A stretch of 39,689 nucleotides of DNA from Gammaproteobacteria bacterium (lineage in GTDB: Bacteria; Pseudomonadota; Gammaproteobacteria; Beggiatoales; Beggiatoaceae), in contig QNES01000017.1 of the NCBI GenBank assembly GCA_003645255.1, positions 1-39,689 on the forward strand. Direction: 5' to 3'. Below are positions 16,531 through 24,823 of this stretch, one piece after another (the first letter of the stretch is position 1; the number at the start of each line of letters is the position of its first letter). Made by a program: the position numbers and the translations under genes. The notes under the pieces are model-generated. The model was not told the origin of the DNA and did no database searches. It was given only the letters and a program-made list of their open reading frames with translations.

Positions 16531-16592
16531 TACACACATTTTTTTTTGAGTGTGTTCAGTATATGACTGACGCTCAATTAAAGAAGGGAAAA

Positions 16593-16980
16593 TGGTACCC
16601 GGGACCGGACTCGAACCGGTACGGTGTTTCCACCGAGGGATTTTCTTACCAACTACAGTTTTCACTGCCATACTCATAATTAATCAAATATGTTTGTGGT
16701 CTGGACCATTTCTTTGCCTTTAAATTTTCTCTAACCCAATGGGGATAGGGGAATTTAGTCAGGCAGGAGCCGTATGGCCTCTACACTTTCAGATGCTCTA
16801 CCAAGAAGATAAGGGGAAGGGGAAAATTTTTGCCCATAATCCTTGACATAAGCTTAAGCTTAGCTCGACGTTGCCAGTTTAAAGGTTTCACCGAATTAGA
16901 CTCCATTCACCTAAAGATTTCGCCTTAGGTGCTCAAATTAGTTTAAGTCCCTTGCGTCTACCAAATTTCGCCACCCGGGC
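16593..16980 (-). tRNA. tRNA-Leu(UAA), interrupted by a group I intron
   Basis: The two exons are 16945-16980 (36 nt, minus) and 16593-16644 (52 nt). Joined, they give an 88-nt class II tRNA. The acceptor stem is GCCCGGG with CCCGGGT, CCA is encoded, and the D stem is GCG/CGC. The anticodon stem AGGGA/TCCCT holds loop CUUAAAA (anticodon UAA), the long variable arm is CGGTG/CACCG, and the T arm is ACCGG/CCGGT. The 300-nt interruption falls between U34 and A35. It is the last of three tRNA genes (Gly, Cys, Leu), the order of glyW-cysT-leuZ in enterics. Exons are intact, so this is a functional split gene rather than a pseudogene. Confidence 0.96.
16645..16944 (-). ncRNA. Group I self-splicing intron in the tRNA-Leu(UAA) anticodon loop
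   Basis: The 300-nt intron has the group I hallmarks. P1 is CUUAAA/UUUGAG, with the splice site after the U of a U.G pair. P2 is CACCUAAGG/CUUUAGGUG. P4 is UUCGGUG/CGUCGAG, flanked by GAAACC and GGCAA. P7 is GGCCAU/AUGGUC within R-like GGCCAUACGG and S-like AUGGUCC. P8 is UGCCU/AGGCA. A GAAA-capped CAGU/ACUG stem lies near the 3' end, and the last base is G. Insertion between U34 and A35 is the site used by the cyanobacterial and plastid tRNA-Leu(UAA) intron. No homing endonuclease frame is present. Confidence 0.92.
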
Positions 16981-17017
16981 AAAATGACTGTGATTCTGCA
17001 TCAATTAATGAGTATTA

Positions 17018-17091
17018 TGGAGGCTGAAGCCGGAATCGAACCGACGTCCACGGCTTTGCAGGCCGCTGCATAACCACTCTGCCACTCAGCC
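17018..17091 (-). tRNA. tRNA-Cys(GCA)
   Basis: A 74-nt gene with encoded CCA. The acceptor pairs GGCTGAG with TTCAGCC (minus strand), the anticodon loop reads CTGCAAA, and the T loop is TTCGATT. It lies 37 nt after tRNA-Gly and 37 nt before tRNA-Leu, so the three are one transcript. Confidence 0.97.
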
Positions 17092-17128
17092 AGTCAATTT
17101 AATTGTCAGCAATCAGAGTCTTTAAAAC

Positions 17129-17204
<76 letters not shown>

Positions 17205-17226
17205 TTTTAAGTAAAATATGAACTCT

Positions 17227-17254
17227 ATTCTACCAGCTAAATTTAATTTGTCAA
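17227..17254 (-). promoter_or_regulatory. Sigma-70-type promoter of the tRNA operon
   Basis: On the minus strand a perfect -35 TTGACA (17249-17254) is followed by a 16-bp spacer and -10 TAGAAT (17227-17232, one mismatch). The start would fall about 15 nt before tRNA-Gly, as expected for a stable-RNA operon. Confidence 0.8.
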
Positions 17255-17368
17255 GTGTTTTATCAAAATTTTTAAAAAAAAACTCAAATAAAGTTTTAAA
17301 ACCGCCAAAGACAAGGCTTTAAAATGATAAAAAATTTTTTGAATTTTCGCCATAATTTTCGTGCAACC

Positions 17369-17422
17369 CTTTAAGGTTTTTCTTAAAGGCAATCACAAGG
17401 GATTGCTTTAGCAACTGTGATT
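17369..17422. terminator. Two hairpins downstream of the M48 peptidase gene
   Basis: AATCACA/TGTGATT with an inner TTGC/GCAA stem (17391-17422) and CTTTAAG/CTTAAAG (17369-17388) lie 25-78 nt past the stop of the minus-strand gene at 17447. The pair could end the YbjQ-M48 transcript before the tRNA operon promoter. No long T-run follows either. Confidence 0.45.
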
Positions 17423-17446
17423 GATTTGCTAATGGGCAATTTCCAA

Positions 17447-18313
17447 TTATTCTGCTTGTTCACACGGTTTCATATTTGAACAATGTAACCATTGTGGTAA
17501 TGGGGTTACCTCTTCTTCCATTTTCCAGCCCTGTTTAGCGGCTTCAGCATTAAGATCATTTATTCGATCCTGGCTAAGAGGATGCGTCAAAAAATATTGA
17601 GATACTTTTTGTAATTTACTTTCTCCCTTTGCAAGCCGTTCAAAGAAATCAAGACTATGTCCCCCATGTCCATAGTGTTTAACAACCCGATTAAAACCAT
17701 AAATATCTGCTGCTCTTTCTTGTATTCGACTATAATTTAAATTAGTCAATTCAGAAGTTAAAGGAATAATTTTAGGTAAACCGCCCGATTGTGACATGCC
17801 CACACCTAGTATGCTAGAAACCGTCAAAAAAACAAGTGAACGCCCCAAACTTTTGAGCGGATCATGGGCTTGAAAATGCCCTAGTTCATGTCCCAATACT
17901 AAAGCTAACTCATTTTCAGATTTCACGGTTTCTAACAGTGCCGTATGAACCAAAACATGCCCTCCAACGGTAATAGCAGCATTGATGACATCATTATTAA
18001 TTAAATGAACTTGTAAGGGTAAACGAGTTGTTTCGCCTGGGATAAGTAAAGAATTTAGGAGTTCCTCAATATATTGAATACGTTTATCATCAGTTATTTC
18101 TTTATCCAAAGCAGGCTGAACCAACATATCACCTATTTGAGTTTCGGTTTCTGGACTGACGCGAATAACCAGCCATTCTGCAACAAACCCTAACACAACA
18201 AAAATAAAAATACTGACTGCCACCACCGTTCCAAGTAAATAGGCAAAATTGAGCAAGGGATGGCGGGAAGTGACATTGATGCCTTCAGGTATTTTTTTGG
18301 GGATGTATTTCAT
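17447..18313 (-). CDS. M48-family zinc metallopeptidase, membrane bound
   Basis: The 288-residue protein has one transmembrane segment (about 28-50) and an M48 peptidase domain. Zinc ligands are H142 and H146 in the HELGH motif (142-146), and the third is E199 with D203 in ERAADIYG. The NAAITVGGHVLVHTALL region is typical of the family. It resembles BepA/LoiP/YcaL-type periplasmic quality-control peptidases but has no TPR domain and no lipobox. Its ATG overlaps the preceding gene's stop by four bases, so it is the last gene of a YbjQ, YbjQ-like, M48 operon. Substrates are unknown. Confidence 0.92.
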   Translation of the reverse strand: MKYIPKKIPEGINVTSRHPLLNFAYLLGTVVAVSIFIFVVLGFVAEWLVIRVSPETETQIGDMLVQPALDKEITDDKRIQYIEELLNSLLIPGETTRLPLQVHLINNDVINAAITVGGHVLVHTALLETVKSENELALVLGHELGHFQAHDPLKSLGRSLVFLTVSSILGVGMSQSGGLPKIIPLTSELTNLNYSRIQERAADIYGFNRVVKHYGHGGHSLDFFERLAKGESKLQKVSQYFLTHPLSQDRINDLNAEAAKQGWKMEEEVTPLPQWLHCSNMKPCEQAE

Positions 18314-18768
18314 TTAACTCCCGTACCATACGCAATGACTTCAATTGAACCAGGACCACTGTTATTTCCTGAACTACCACCAATCGTAGCTGTTTCCAAG
18401 CGTACATTCAGAATTTGATTCGCACCCCATTTGATCGCATCCTCCTTCATTCGCAATAATGCTTCCCTACGTCCACGATCTAACAAACTTTCATAAACAG
18501 TCACTCGACCCCCCACTAAATTCCTAAATGCAGCTGAAATCATCTTGAAATAATCAATCGAAATCACCACACTTCCCGCAAACAACGCTGCTTCCTGGAC
18601 ATCAATTAAAGACTGTTTAGCACCGAAATTGACGATGGGTATATTAAGGGTCTTCTTTTCCCGTCTTAGAATACTTTTATAATGACGTTTTTCAAAATAA
18701 CGTCCCCAAAAGTAACCAAGAATGAGTAAAACGACAAAAAACAGGATTTGTACTAAAGCATCCATCAC
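18310..18768 (-). CDS. Membrane-anchored YbjQ-like (UPF0145) protein
   Basis: A 152-residue protein with an N-terminal transmembrane helix (about 6-22) and a YbjQ-like domain (about 60-150). Recognisable parts are FRNLVGGRVTVYESLLDRGRREALLRM, then AIKWGANQILNVRLETATI, and VIAYGTGV at the end. A Gly/Ser/Asn loop (GGSSGNNSGPGS) replaces the shorter turn of YbjQ. The family forms small oligomeric rings of unknown function; older metal-binding labels are weakly supported. Both ends overlap neighbours by four bases. Confidence 0.85.
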   Translation of the reverse strand: MMDALVQILFFVVLLILGYFWGRYFEKRHYKSILRREKKTLNIPIVNFGAKQSLIDVQEAALFAGSVVISIDYFKMISAAFRNLVGGRVTVYESLLDRGRREALLRMKEDAIKWGANQILNVRLETATIGGSSGNNSGPGSIEVIAYGTGVK

Positions 18769-19082
18769 GATTCCACCTTAACAGCTGTTCCGTAAGCAAA
18801 AAGTTCTGCCACACCCTGGGCAACAGATGAAGTGGAAAAACGGATATTGACCACGGCATTAGCACCCAGTTCAGTCGCCTGTTCAACCATACGCTCAAGA
18901 GCCTCTTTACGGGACTCTTGTAATAATTCCGTATATCCTTTAAGTTCACCACCTACAATATTTTTAAAGCTGGCCATAATGTCTTTACCAATATGTTTGG
19001 CACGAATTGTGCTGCCTTGCACAAGTCCATAATGTTCCATAATGGTTTGACCTGGTACACCTTCTAGTGTTGTTAAAATCAC
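18765..19082 (-). CDS. YbjQ-family (UPF0145) protein
   Basis: A 105-residue cytoplasmic protein starting at GTG. The sequence reads ILTTLEGVPGQTIMEHYGLV, with the central FKNIVGGELKGYTELLQESRKEALERM, then LGANAVVNIRFSTSS and FAYGTAVKVE. I chose the GTG at 19082 because AAGGAG lies 7 nt before it and the family starts at this residue; an upstream ATG at 19106 would place that Shine-Dalgarno inside the gene. First gene of the operon with a membrane-anchored paralogue and an M48 peptidase. No signal peptide. Function is unknown for the family. Confidence 0.88.
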   Translation of the reverse strand: MILTTLEGVPGQTIMEHYGLVQGSTIRAKHIGKDIMASFKNIVGGELKGYTELLQESRKEALERMVEQATELGANAVVNIRFSTSSVAQGVAELFAYGTAVKVES

Positions 19083-19515
19083 ATTTTTCTCCTTTTTGTT
19101 ATTCATAGCATTGGGGTGTTTAAATTATAAATTTAATAAAATCAATAAGTTATAATTATGTACTGATTATGTTTGTTAATTATCGACTCATTTCATTTAT
19201 TATGGTAACATATTTTTTAACCTTAAATCTTATTTGAAGCCGAGCCACTTTGTACAGGATATTTTTTTGTCTGATCGAGGTTAGGAGCGTTCCTTAATGT
19301 TTTTTTGCAAAAACATTAGCCTCGATATCAAAATTGACGAAATTATTGAATTATTCAGAATGGGTTTGTTGACGTTAGGAACGTGCAATGCGAATTAAGG
19401 GATTCCAAAATTCCTATAAATTTTATCCCTATTTACGGGATTTCTTTATGTCCATTTATTAAATCTTATTCATTCCCGAGTTATCTTCATTTTTAAATCC
19501 TTTTTTTTATATACA

Positions 19516-19553
19516 ATCCTTGTAGTTATTGTTTGGCTTTAGAAAAAACTTGA
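19516..19553. repeat. 38-bp direct repeat, copy 1
   Basis: The 38 bases starting ATCCTTGTAGTTATTG and ending AAAAAACTTGA recur exactly at 19878-19915, with 324 bp between the two copies. Confidence 0.85.
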
Positions 19554-19877
19554 ACATTGAATGTAAGGGAGCCGTTAAATCTTATTTGAAGTAGATTAAA
19601 ATAAATCGTATAGTAACTACTCAGGCACCTATTCCAAAATAATGAGATTGACAAGTCTTCGCTATTTCACGGTGTACTTTTTGCACAGGATAATGTTAAT
19701 GACTCTTTCGCAGCACCTGTATAAATTAGAGTTCCACCGATTTCTTATGTGGCTATTCACATTTTACCCCTTTGGGGTTGAAAATCCATGAGCCTGAAGG
19801 GCTAAAACATGAATATCCTTATGTGAAACATAAGGAAATATTGGGAGTGAAAAAATTGGCCAAATCATGACTTTTTT

Positions 19878-19915
19878 ATCCTTGTAGTTATTGTTTGGCT
19901 TTAGAAAAAACTTGA
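19878..19915. repeat. 38-bp direct repeat, copy 2
   Basis: Identical to 19516-19553 in the same orientation. The bases flanking the two copies differ after the repeat. Confidence 0.85.
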
Positions 19916-20084
19916 TGCTCAAGTTAAAAGTGGTAATATAAAGTTTTCACTCAGTCAATTGAATATGACTAATTCTACTTGGTTAGATTATAATTAAGTT
20001 CTTGATTTTATTATATTTATATATTTTTCGTCTTTTAAAAAATCCTAAAAATCAATAAATTATTTTGAATCTAACAAAGTAGAA

Positions 20085-20201
20085 CTAAGGAACGTGCATA
20101 AAATAACTTAGGAAACGTAAGGGCAAGGGATTACCCCTACAAACCCTTTATGTTATCGGGGCAATCTTTTATGGTTGCCCTAAGTTATGCACATTCCTAA
20201 G
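20085..20201. mobile_element. MITE-like inverted-repeat element, 117 bp
   Basis: CTAAGGAACGTGCATAAAAT with AACTTA (20085-20110) pairs with CCTAAGTTATGCACATTCCT and AAG (20179-20201), reading in from both ends with a short gap and one mismatch. The centre contains a second pair of the GGGCAA/TTGCCC and ACCCCTAC type, making it nearly palindromic. It has no coding content. A related TAGGAATGTGCACAAAAT occurs at 9796 inside the 9647-9941 element. Confidence 0.6.
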
Positions 20202-20298
20202 CCCTGTCAAATTTTCGGTTTTTCAGTAGGGCGACAGTCTCAAATCTGAAATCTTGCTCGTTTGAAATATAGATAGTTGTGATGATATAAAAAATATT

Positions 20299-21621
20299 AT
20301 GAATCAAGAAAATAAACACATTTTTCAAAATAACGATGATTTATTTAGTCAGGACAACATTGTTTTTCAGGAAGAAGAAGTATTTGCTGATGAGGTGGAA
20401 CCCGTAGCACTTCCTGAAGAGGTGTGGGAAGTAATGATTATTGATGATGAAGAAGATGTTCATCAATTGACGCGTTTTGTACTGGAAGATTATGTTTACG
20501 AAGGGCGGAAATTAAAATTTACGAGTGCCTATTCTGCTAAAGAAGCCAAAATTTTAATTCAACAACATCCTAATGTGGCAGTGATTCTTTTAGATGTGGT
20601 GATGGAAACCAGTGATGCCGGCTTGAAGTTGGTAGAATATATACGTGAACAACAGCACAATCGTTTTGCCCGTATTATCCTACGCACTGGACAACCGGGT
20701 TATGCACCAGAAAAACAAATCATCCTAAAATATGATATCAACGACTATAAAAATAAGACTGAATTGACCGATCAAAAGCTGTTTACCGTAATAACAGCTA
20801 GTTTACGTGCTTATTCAAATATTATGATCGTTGAATCGTATCGACAACATTTGGAAGAAAAAGTGGTTGAACGTACTCACGAACTTCAACAAAAAAATGA
20901 AGTACTTGTCAATCTCAATCAACAATTAACTCAACTTAATCAAGATAAAAATGAGTTTTTGGCTATTGCAGCGCATGATCTCAAAAATCCCTTGGCATCT
21001 ATTCAATCATTGGCAAACCTTATTAGGACTTCTTTTGATGATTTTCCGAAACAAAAAACGATTGAATTTGCACAGATGATTGAAATCAGTGCTCATAAGA
21101 TGTTTGCTTTAATCAAGAATCTATTAGATGTTAATGCCATTGAATCGAATCAGATGAATTTATCTGTGAACGCCTTTAACATACTTCTTTCTTTACAAAC
21201 TGTTATCAACAATTATGTTGAGCCTGCAAAAGCCAAGGAAATCGTATTAGAATGCGAATTCAGCCAAGCTGAATACAAAGCTCTAGTAGATGAAAATGCG
21301 ACATACCAGGTATTAGATAATCTTATTTCAAATGCCGTTAAATATTCACCACGAGGTAAAAATATCTATATTCGCCTGTTTAAAACGGAAAATGTGATAC
21401 GTTGTGAAATACAAGATGAAGGTTTGGGACTCAGTGAAGCAGATCAAGCTAAATTATTTGGTAAATTTGTTCGTTTAACTCCACGTCCAAGTGGTGATGA
21501 ACATTCTACTGGTTTAGGTTTATTCATTGTCAAAAAATTAGTCCATGCAATGAACAGCAAGGTGTGGTGCGAAAGTCAATTAGGAAAAGGGAGCACGTTT
21601 ATTGTGGAGTTCCCAATTTAA
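20299..21621 (+). CDS. Receiver-histidine kinase fusion
   Basis: A 440-residue soluble protein. An acidic N-terminal stretch (1-45) leads to a receiver (about 47-170) with DDEED and phospho-acceptor D99 (ILLDVVM). A coiled coil follows (about 182-220, EEKVVERTHELQQKNE). The HisKA domain has H226 in AAHDLKNPLASI, and the HATPase domain (about 320-440) has NLISNAVKYSP, DEGLGLS and GLGLFIVKKL. The receiver-first order suggests it is itself a target of another kinase. The GQPGYAPEK insert in the receiver is characteristic of a class found with HAMP-free cytosolic kinases; that is recall. No obvious Shine-Dalgarno. No partner regulator sits beside it. Confidence 0.93.
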   Translation: MNQENKHIFQNNDDLFSQDNIVFQEEEVFADEVEPVALPEEVWEVMIIDDEEDVHQLTRFVLEDYVYEGRKLKFTSAYSAKEAKILIQQHPNVAVILLDVVMETSDAGLKLVEYIREQQHNRFARIILRTGQPGYAPEKQIILKYDINDYKNKTELTDQKLFTVITASLRAYSNIMIVESYRQHLEEKVVERTHELQQKNEVLVNLNQQLTQLNQDKNEFLAIAAHDLKNPLASIQSLANLIRTSFDDFPKQKTIEFAQMIEISAHKMFALIKNLLDVNAIESNQMNLSVNAFNILLSLQTVINNYVEPAKAKEIVLECEFSQAEYKALVDENATYQVLDNLISNAVKYSPRGKNIYIRLFKTENVIRCEIQDEGLGLSEADQAKLFGKFVRLTPRPSGDEHSTGLGLFIVKKLVHAMNSKVWCESQLGKGSTFIVEFPI

Positions 21622-21731
21622 TGATTAATGATTAACGGTTAATGGGGAATAGTTTACGATCAAATATTAAAAGAGTGTGACTTCAATACCATTAACCATT
21701 AAAAACTATTATTTAGACGACGGAGAAAAAT

Positions 21732-22802
21732 ATGAAAGTCATAGCAATAGGTGTTCATTCAGCCTTTGCCGTTGGAGGGTATGAAGAAATGATCTCTACA
21801 AAACAGGCGCGTGAGCTGATTTTTAAAATAGCGCATGAACCTGAATTTAAAGATGCCTCTGAAAAGGTCATTACAGCTGAAATTGATAAATTAAGTCAGC
21901 CTTTTTATACGCCTAAATGGCAATCTAATTTCTTGATTGAATTTGATATGCCAAGTAAAAAAGGCAAACGCCCCTATCGTTTATTGATTGATGCTGGAGG
22001 CGATGTGAGACATGCCTTAAGAGAAATAGGTTTAAAATCGGCAGATATCGATGGCGTTTATATTTCACACCCCCATAATGATCATATTGGGGGCATGGAA
22101 TATCTTGCGTTGACCACGTTTTTTAATCCCTTTTATACCCCGGCTAAAAAAGAATGGCTTAATAATCAATTTATTGCTGATAAATTGTTCTTTGAACAAG
22201 AATGGTGGTCAGTGCCGCCCGGTAATACCAAACCCGATCTATTTATTCATAAAAAAGTGCTTAAGCCTTTAAAAAGAGCACTTGGACCTGGCTTAGATAC
22301 CTTACAAGGTGTACCCAATGTTTGCCTAGAAACCTATTTCGATATTCATGTCCTAGGTAAACAGAAAAATGGTGAAACGAAATCACAGGTATTTATAGAT
22401 GGAGAAGGATACTGGACTTTAACACCTATTTTTGCCATGCATGTCATTTCCAGCTCTGAAGAAATGCCAAGTTATGGTATTAGTTTGCAACATTCCAGTG
22501 GTTATAACGTCCTGATGCCCACTGACATACATTCTGTCTTACCCACGCAATTAAGATCGCATTACAAACGAGCTAATGTGATTTATATGGATTGTGAAAC
22601 ATCGTCATTTCCATCCGGCGTACATCCGTATCTGGCTGATTTGATTAATAAAATGGATGAAGAGGTTCAAAAAAAATGCTTGCTTTATCATTATGAAAGT
22701 TATCCAGAAGTACCAAAGGATATGTTTTATGGTATTTTAAAAACAGGCGATTCACACACCTATCCGGATGAAACATTTCACAATGAAATGATGGAAAAAT
22801 AA
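21732..22802 (+). CDS. MBL-fold metallohydrolase
   Basis: A 356-residue cytoplasmic protein with the metallo-beta-lactamase signature H113-P-H115-N-D117-H118 (SHPHNDHIGGMEYL), then D in PTDIHS and a downstream MDCETS that can bridge metals. The fold resembles RNase Z/phosphodiesterase-like members, but two long insertions (about 135-215) make the substrate unreadable. A Shine-Dalgarno GGAG precedes the ATG by 6 nt. The CobW-type GTPase starts 6 nt after the stop, so the two are co-transcribed. The CobW neighbour hints at a metal-delivery relationship, which is inference. Confidence 0.88.
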   Translation: MKVIAIGVHSAFAVGGYEEMISTKQARELIFKIAHEPEFKDASEKVITAEIDKLSQPFYTPKWQSNFLIEFDMPSKKGKRPYRLLIDAGGDVRHALREIGLKSADIDGVYISHPHNDHIGGMEYLALTTFFNPFYTPAKKEWLNNQFIADKLFFEQEWWSVPPGNTKPDLFIHKKVLKPLKRALGPGLDTLQGVPNVCLETYFDIHVLGKQKNGETKSQVFIDGEGYWTLTPIFAMHVISSSEEMPSYGISLQHSSGYNVLMPTDIHSVLPTQLRSHYKRANVIYMDCETSSFPSGVHPYLADLINKMDEEVQKKCLLYHYESYPEVPKDMFYGILKTGDSHTYPDETFHNEMMEK

Positions 22803-22808
22803 AACCCA

Positions 22809-23906
22809 ATGAAAACCTTAGCAAAAGAAAATTCGCATACTCGCTTGCCCATTCATTTGATAACCGGTTTTTTGGGTAGTGGTAAAACCACGTTGCTTAA
22901 TCAATTGGTACATCAACCAGGGATGCAAAATACTGTAGTGATTGTTAATGAATTTGGCGAAATTAGTGTGGATCATTTATTGGTTAAAGCAACGACTGAA
23001 GACATGATGGTATTGGAAGGGGGGTGCGTATGTTGTTCGGTACGTTTTGACTTACTCAATACCTTAGAAGACTTATTTCATAAACGAGCGCGTCAAGAAA
23101 TCTCTGCTTTTGAACAAATATTGATAGAAACCACCGGACTGGCAGATCCTGCTCCCATTTTGCGCACCTTGATAAATGACCCGTTTATAGTTGCCCATTA
23201 TCGTTTAGAGATCGTTGTAACTACCGTTGATGTTTTATATGGTGCACAACAACTGGATGAATATGATGAATCCGTTAAACAAGCTGCTTTGGCAAATCAC
23301 TTGATCTTGACGAAAATTGATCTGATTGATGCAAAAATGCTTGAAAATTTCAAACATCGTTTACGCCGTCTTAATCCCACTGCTATTCTACATGAAGTTA
23401 ATCTTAATCAACAAACTATTGAAGCTGCTACTTTATTTAATACCAGCCATTACCATCTTCAAACTCAAAAACTTGATATAGAACGTTGGCTACAAGCTGA
23501 TGTTTACCTTAAACCTCAAAAAACAACTCAATTTCCTATCTCCCACCAACATGATGCTTATATCAAAACTTTCTGTATTGAACACACTGAACCACTACAT
23601 TGGCTCACCTTAGAACGGTGGATACAACAATTAACTCGTTTGCGTGGTAAAGATTTACTTAGAGTCAAAGGTATCGCTTATACTTATGAAACTGATTTAC
23701 CTGTCGTCATCCAGGGTGTTCAACACATTTTTCAGCCTCCTAGCACTTTAGATGCTTGGCCCACCTCACAACGGCGTTCACAGATTGTCTTTATTACTCG
23801 CAATCTTGAAAAAAAGATCGTTGAACAAGTTCTTTACGCCCTGATTGATAGTCAAACGCCAGCCGAAGTTTGTCAGGCTGCCTTAATTTTATTAGGGCAA
23901 AATTAA
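22809..23906 (+). CDS. CobW/G3E-family GTPase (COG0523-type metal chaperone)
   Basis: A 365-residue P-loop GTPase with Walker A GFLGSGKTT (20-28), the metal-binding C73-V-C75-C76 in GGCVCCSV, the EFGEISVDH loop, ETTGLADP and the TKID guanine motif. A CobW C-terminal domain follows (about 260-350). This family loads metals, often zinc, into target enzymes using GTP hydrolysis. The MBL hydrolase gene just upstream (6-nt gap) is a plausible metal client. Its stop overlaps by four bases the stop of the convergent DUF302 gene. Confidence 0.94.
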   Translation: MKTLAKENSHTRLPIHLITGFLGSGKTTLLNQLVHQPGMQNTVVIVNEFGEISVDHLLVKATTEDMMVLEGGCVCCSVRFDLLNTLEDLFHKRARQEISAFEQILIETTGLADPAPILRTLINDPFIVAHYRLEIVVTTVDVLYGAQQLDEYDESVKQAALANHLILTKIDLIDAKMLENFKHRLRRLNPTAILHEVNLNQQTIEAATLFNTSHYHLQTQKLDIERWLQADVYLKPQKTTQFPISHQHDAYIKTFCIEHTEPLHWLTLERWIQQLTRLRGKDLLRVKGIAYTYETDLPVVIQGVQHIFQPPSTLDAWPTSQRRSQIVFITRNLEKKIVEQVLYALIDSQTPAEVCQAALILLGQN

Positions 23907-24823
23907 AACTCCCCATTAGCTCCTGCTTTCATCATTTCCATCAAAATATCACGAATCTTGATTGCCTCCTGTTTCAAGTCTGGAGGTAAATGACCTAAAA
24001 TGATGAGTAGATCCAAATTCATCATTACAAACCAGCCTTGCCCCTGTTGATTTTCAACCAAAATAATATGACAAGGCATATAAGCAGCAAAGCCTATATA
24101 ATGCTCAAGCATTTTTTGAGCAACTCTACCATCACAAAATTGGAAATATTCGATGCGTTTAATATGAGTAAGTTCTAATTTTGAGTACTCATTAATCAAA
24201 ATTTTATGACCCACTAATTTCATATTCAAATCATTTGCACGCCGTTTTAAGGAGTCAACCGCATCATCTATAGATACGTCTTCAGCAATCGGCGTTTTAA
24301 CGGCTATTTTCAGGCTGCTTAGATGGGACAAAGCGGTGGCTGTGAGAACTGATGAACCACCAATAACTTTCATCAAATTGCCACAAACGCGATCAACCAA
24401 GCTTCGCAAATCTGCTGGCAACTGACTCGTTAAAAGTGCCGGATCGCTCATTACGAACCATCCTTTACCTTGTTTATCTTCAACTAAAGCAATTCGGCAG
24501 GGCAAAAATGCAGCATAGTCCATGTTGTATTCAATCAATGCCATAGCGACTTTGGCATCGCAAAATTGGAAACACTCGGTACGCCTAATATTTGATAAGC
24601 CCAGTGCTTCATATTCTTGAGTTAAAGGACTATAGCCAATCTGTGAAATATTCAACATGCTGGCACGTTGTTTGAGTTCCTTAATGGCATCGTCCATGGA
24701 CTGATTAACAATCGGTACTTTGATAATAATCATATTAATATCAAAACCTGGCTGCTTATGTTCTGCTAGTCCATTGGTTATCAACAATAGAGATAATACA
24801 ATAGTGATTAAACGTGGTATCAT
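23903..24823 (-). CDS. Exported tandem DUF302 protein
   Basis: From the chosen start the 306-residue product begins with a signal peptide (MIPRLITIVLSLLLITNGLA). Two DUF302 domains follow (about 35-140 and 178-285), each with MDDAI or VDDAV, IRRTECFQFCDAKVA or IKRIEYFQFCDGRVA, a PCRIALVEDKQGKGWFVM or PCHIILVENQQGQGWFVM strand, and a L(L)xxL end. The frame continues upstream to 24913, but AAGGAAA lies 9 nt before the ATG at 24823 and the extra residues are not signal-like. DUF302 function is unknown. The paired Cys in FQFCD and LPC/MPC could form disulfides in the periplasm. Confidence 0.88.
   Translation of the reverse strand: MIPRLITIVLSLLLITNGLAEHKQPGFDINMIIIKVPIVNQSMDDAIKELKQRASMLNISQIGYSPLTQEYEALGLSNIRRTECFQFCDAKVAMALIEYNMDYAAFLPCRIALVEDKQGKGWFVMSDPALLTSQLPADLRSLVDRVCGNLMKVIGGSSVLTATALSHLSSLKIAVKTPIAEDVSIDDAVDSLKRRANDLNMKLVGHKILINEYSKLELTHIKRIEYFQFCDGRVAQKMLEHYIGFAAYMPCHIILVENQQGQGWFVMMNLDLLIILGHLPPDLKQEAIKIRDILMEMMKAGANGEF

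Larger units (their letters stand above)
19083..20298. other. Large gene-free, repeat-rich region
   Basis: About 1.2 kb without a credible gene. It holds a 16-bp direct repeat TAAATCTTATTTGAAG (19224-19239 and 19576-19591), a 38-bp direct repeat (19516-19553 and 19878-19915), a TAGTAACTACTCAG copy (19611-19624) and a CTTATGT/ACATAAG palindrome near 19820-19840. An inverted-repeat element follows at 20085-20201. The last 90 bases are the leader of the histidine kinase gene. Confidence 0.65.

Noticed and set aside
16405-16677. A 90-codon minus-strand frame over the tRNA-Leu 3' exon
   Set aside because: It crosses the tRNA-Leu 3' exon and the intron end, so it is not a protein gene.
16645-16944. 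Reading the tRNA-Leu break as a pseudogene or an IS insertion
   Set aside because: Both exons are intact and make a full cloverleaf; the insert has group I pairings, no terminal inverted repeats and no transposase.
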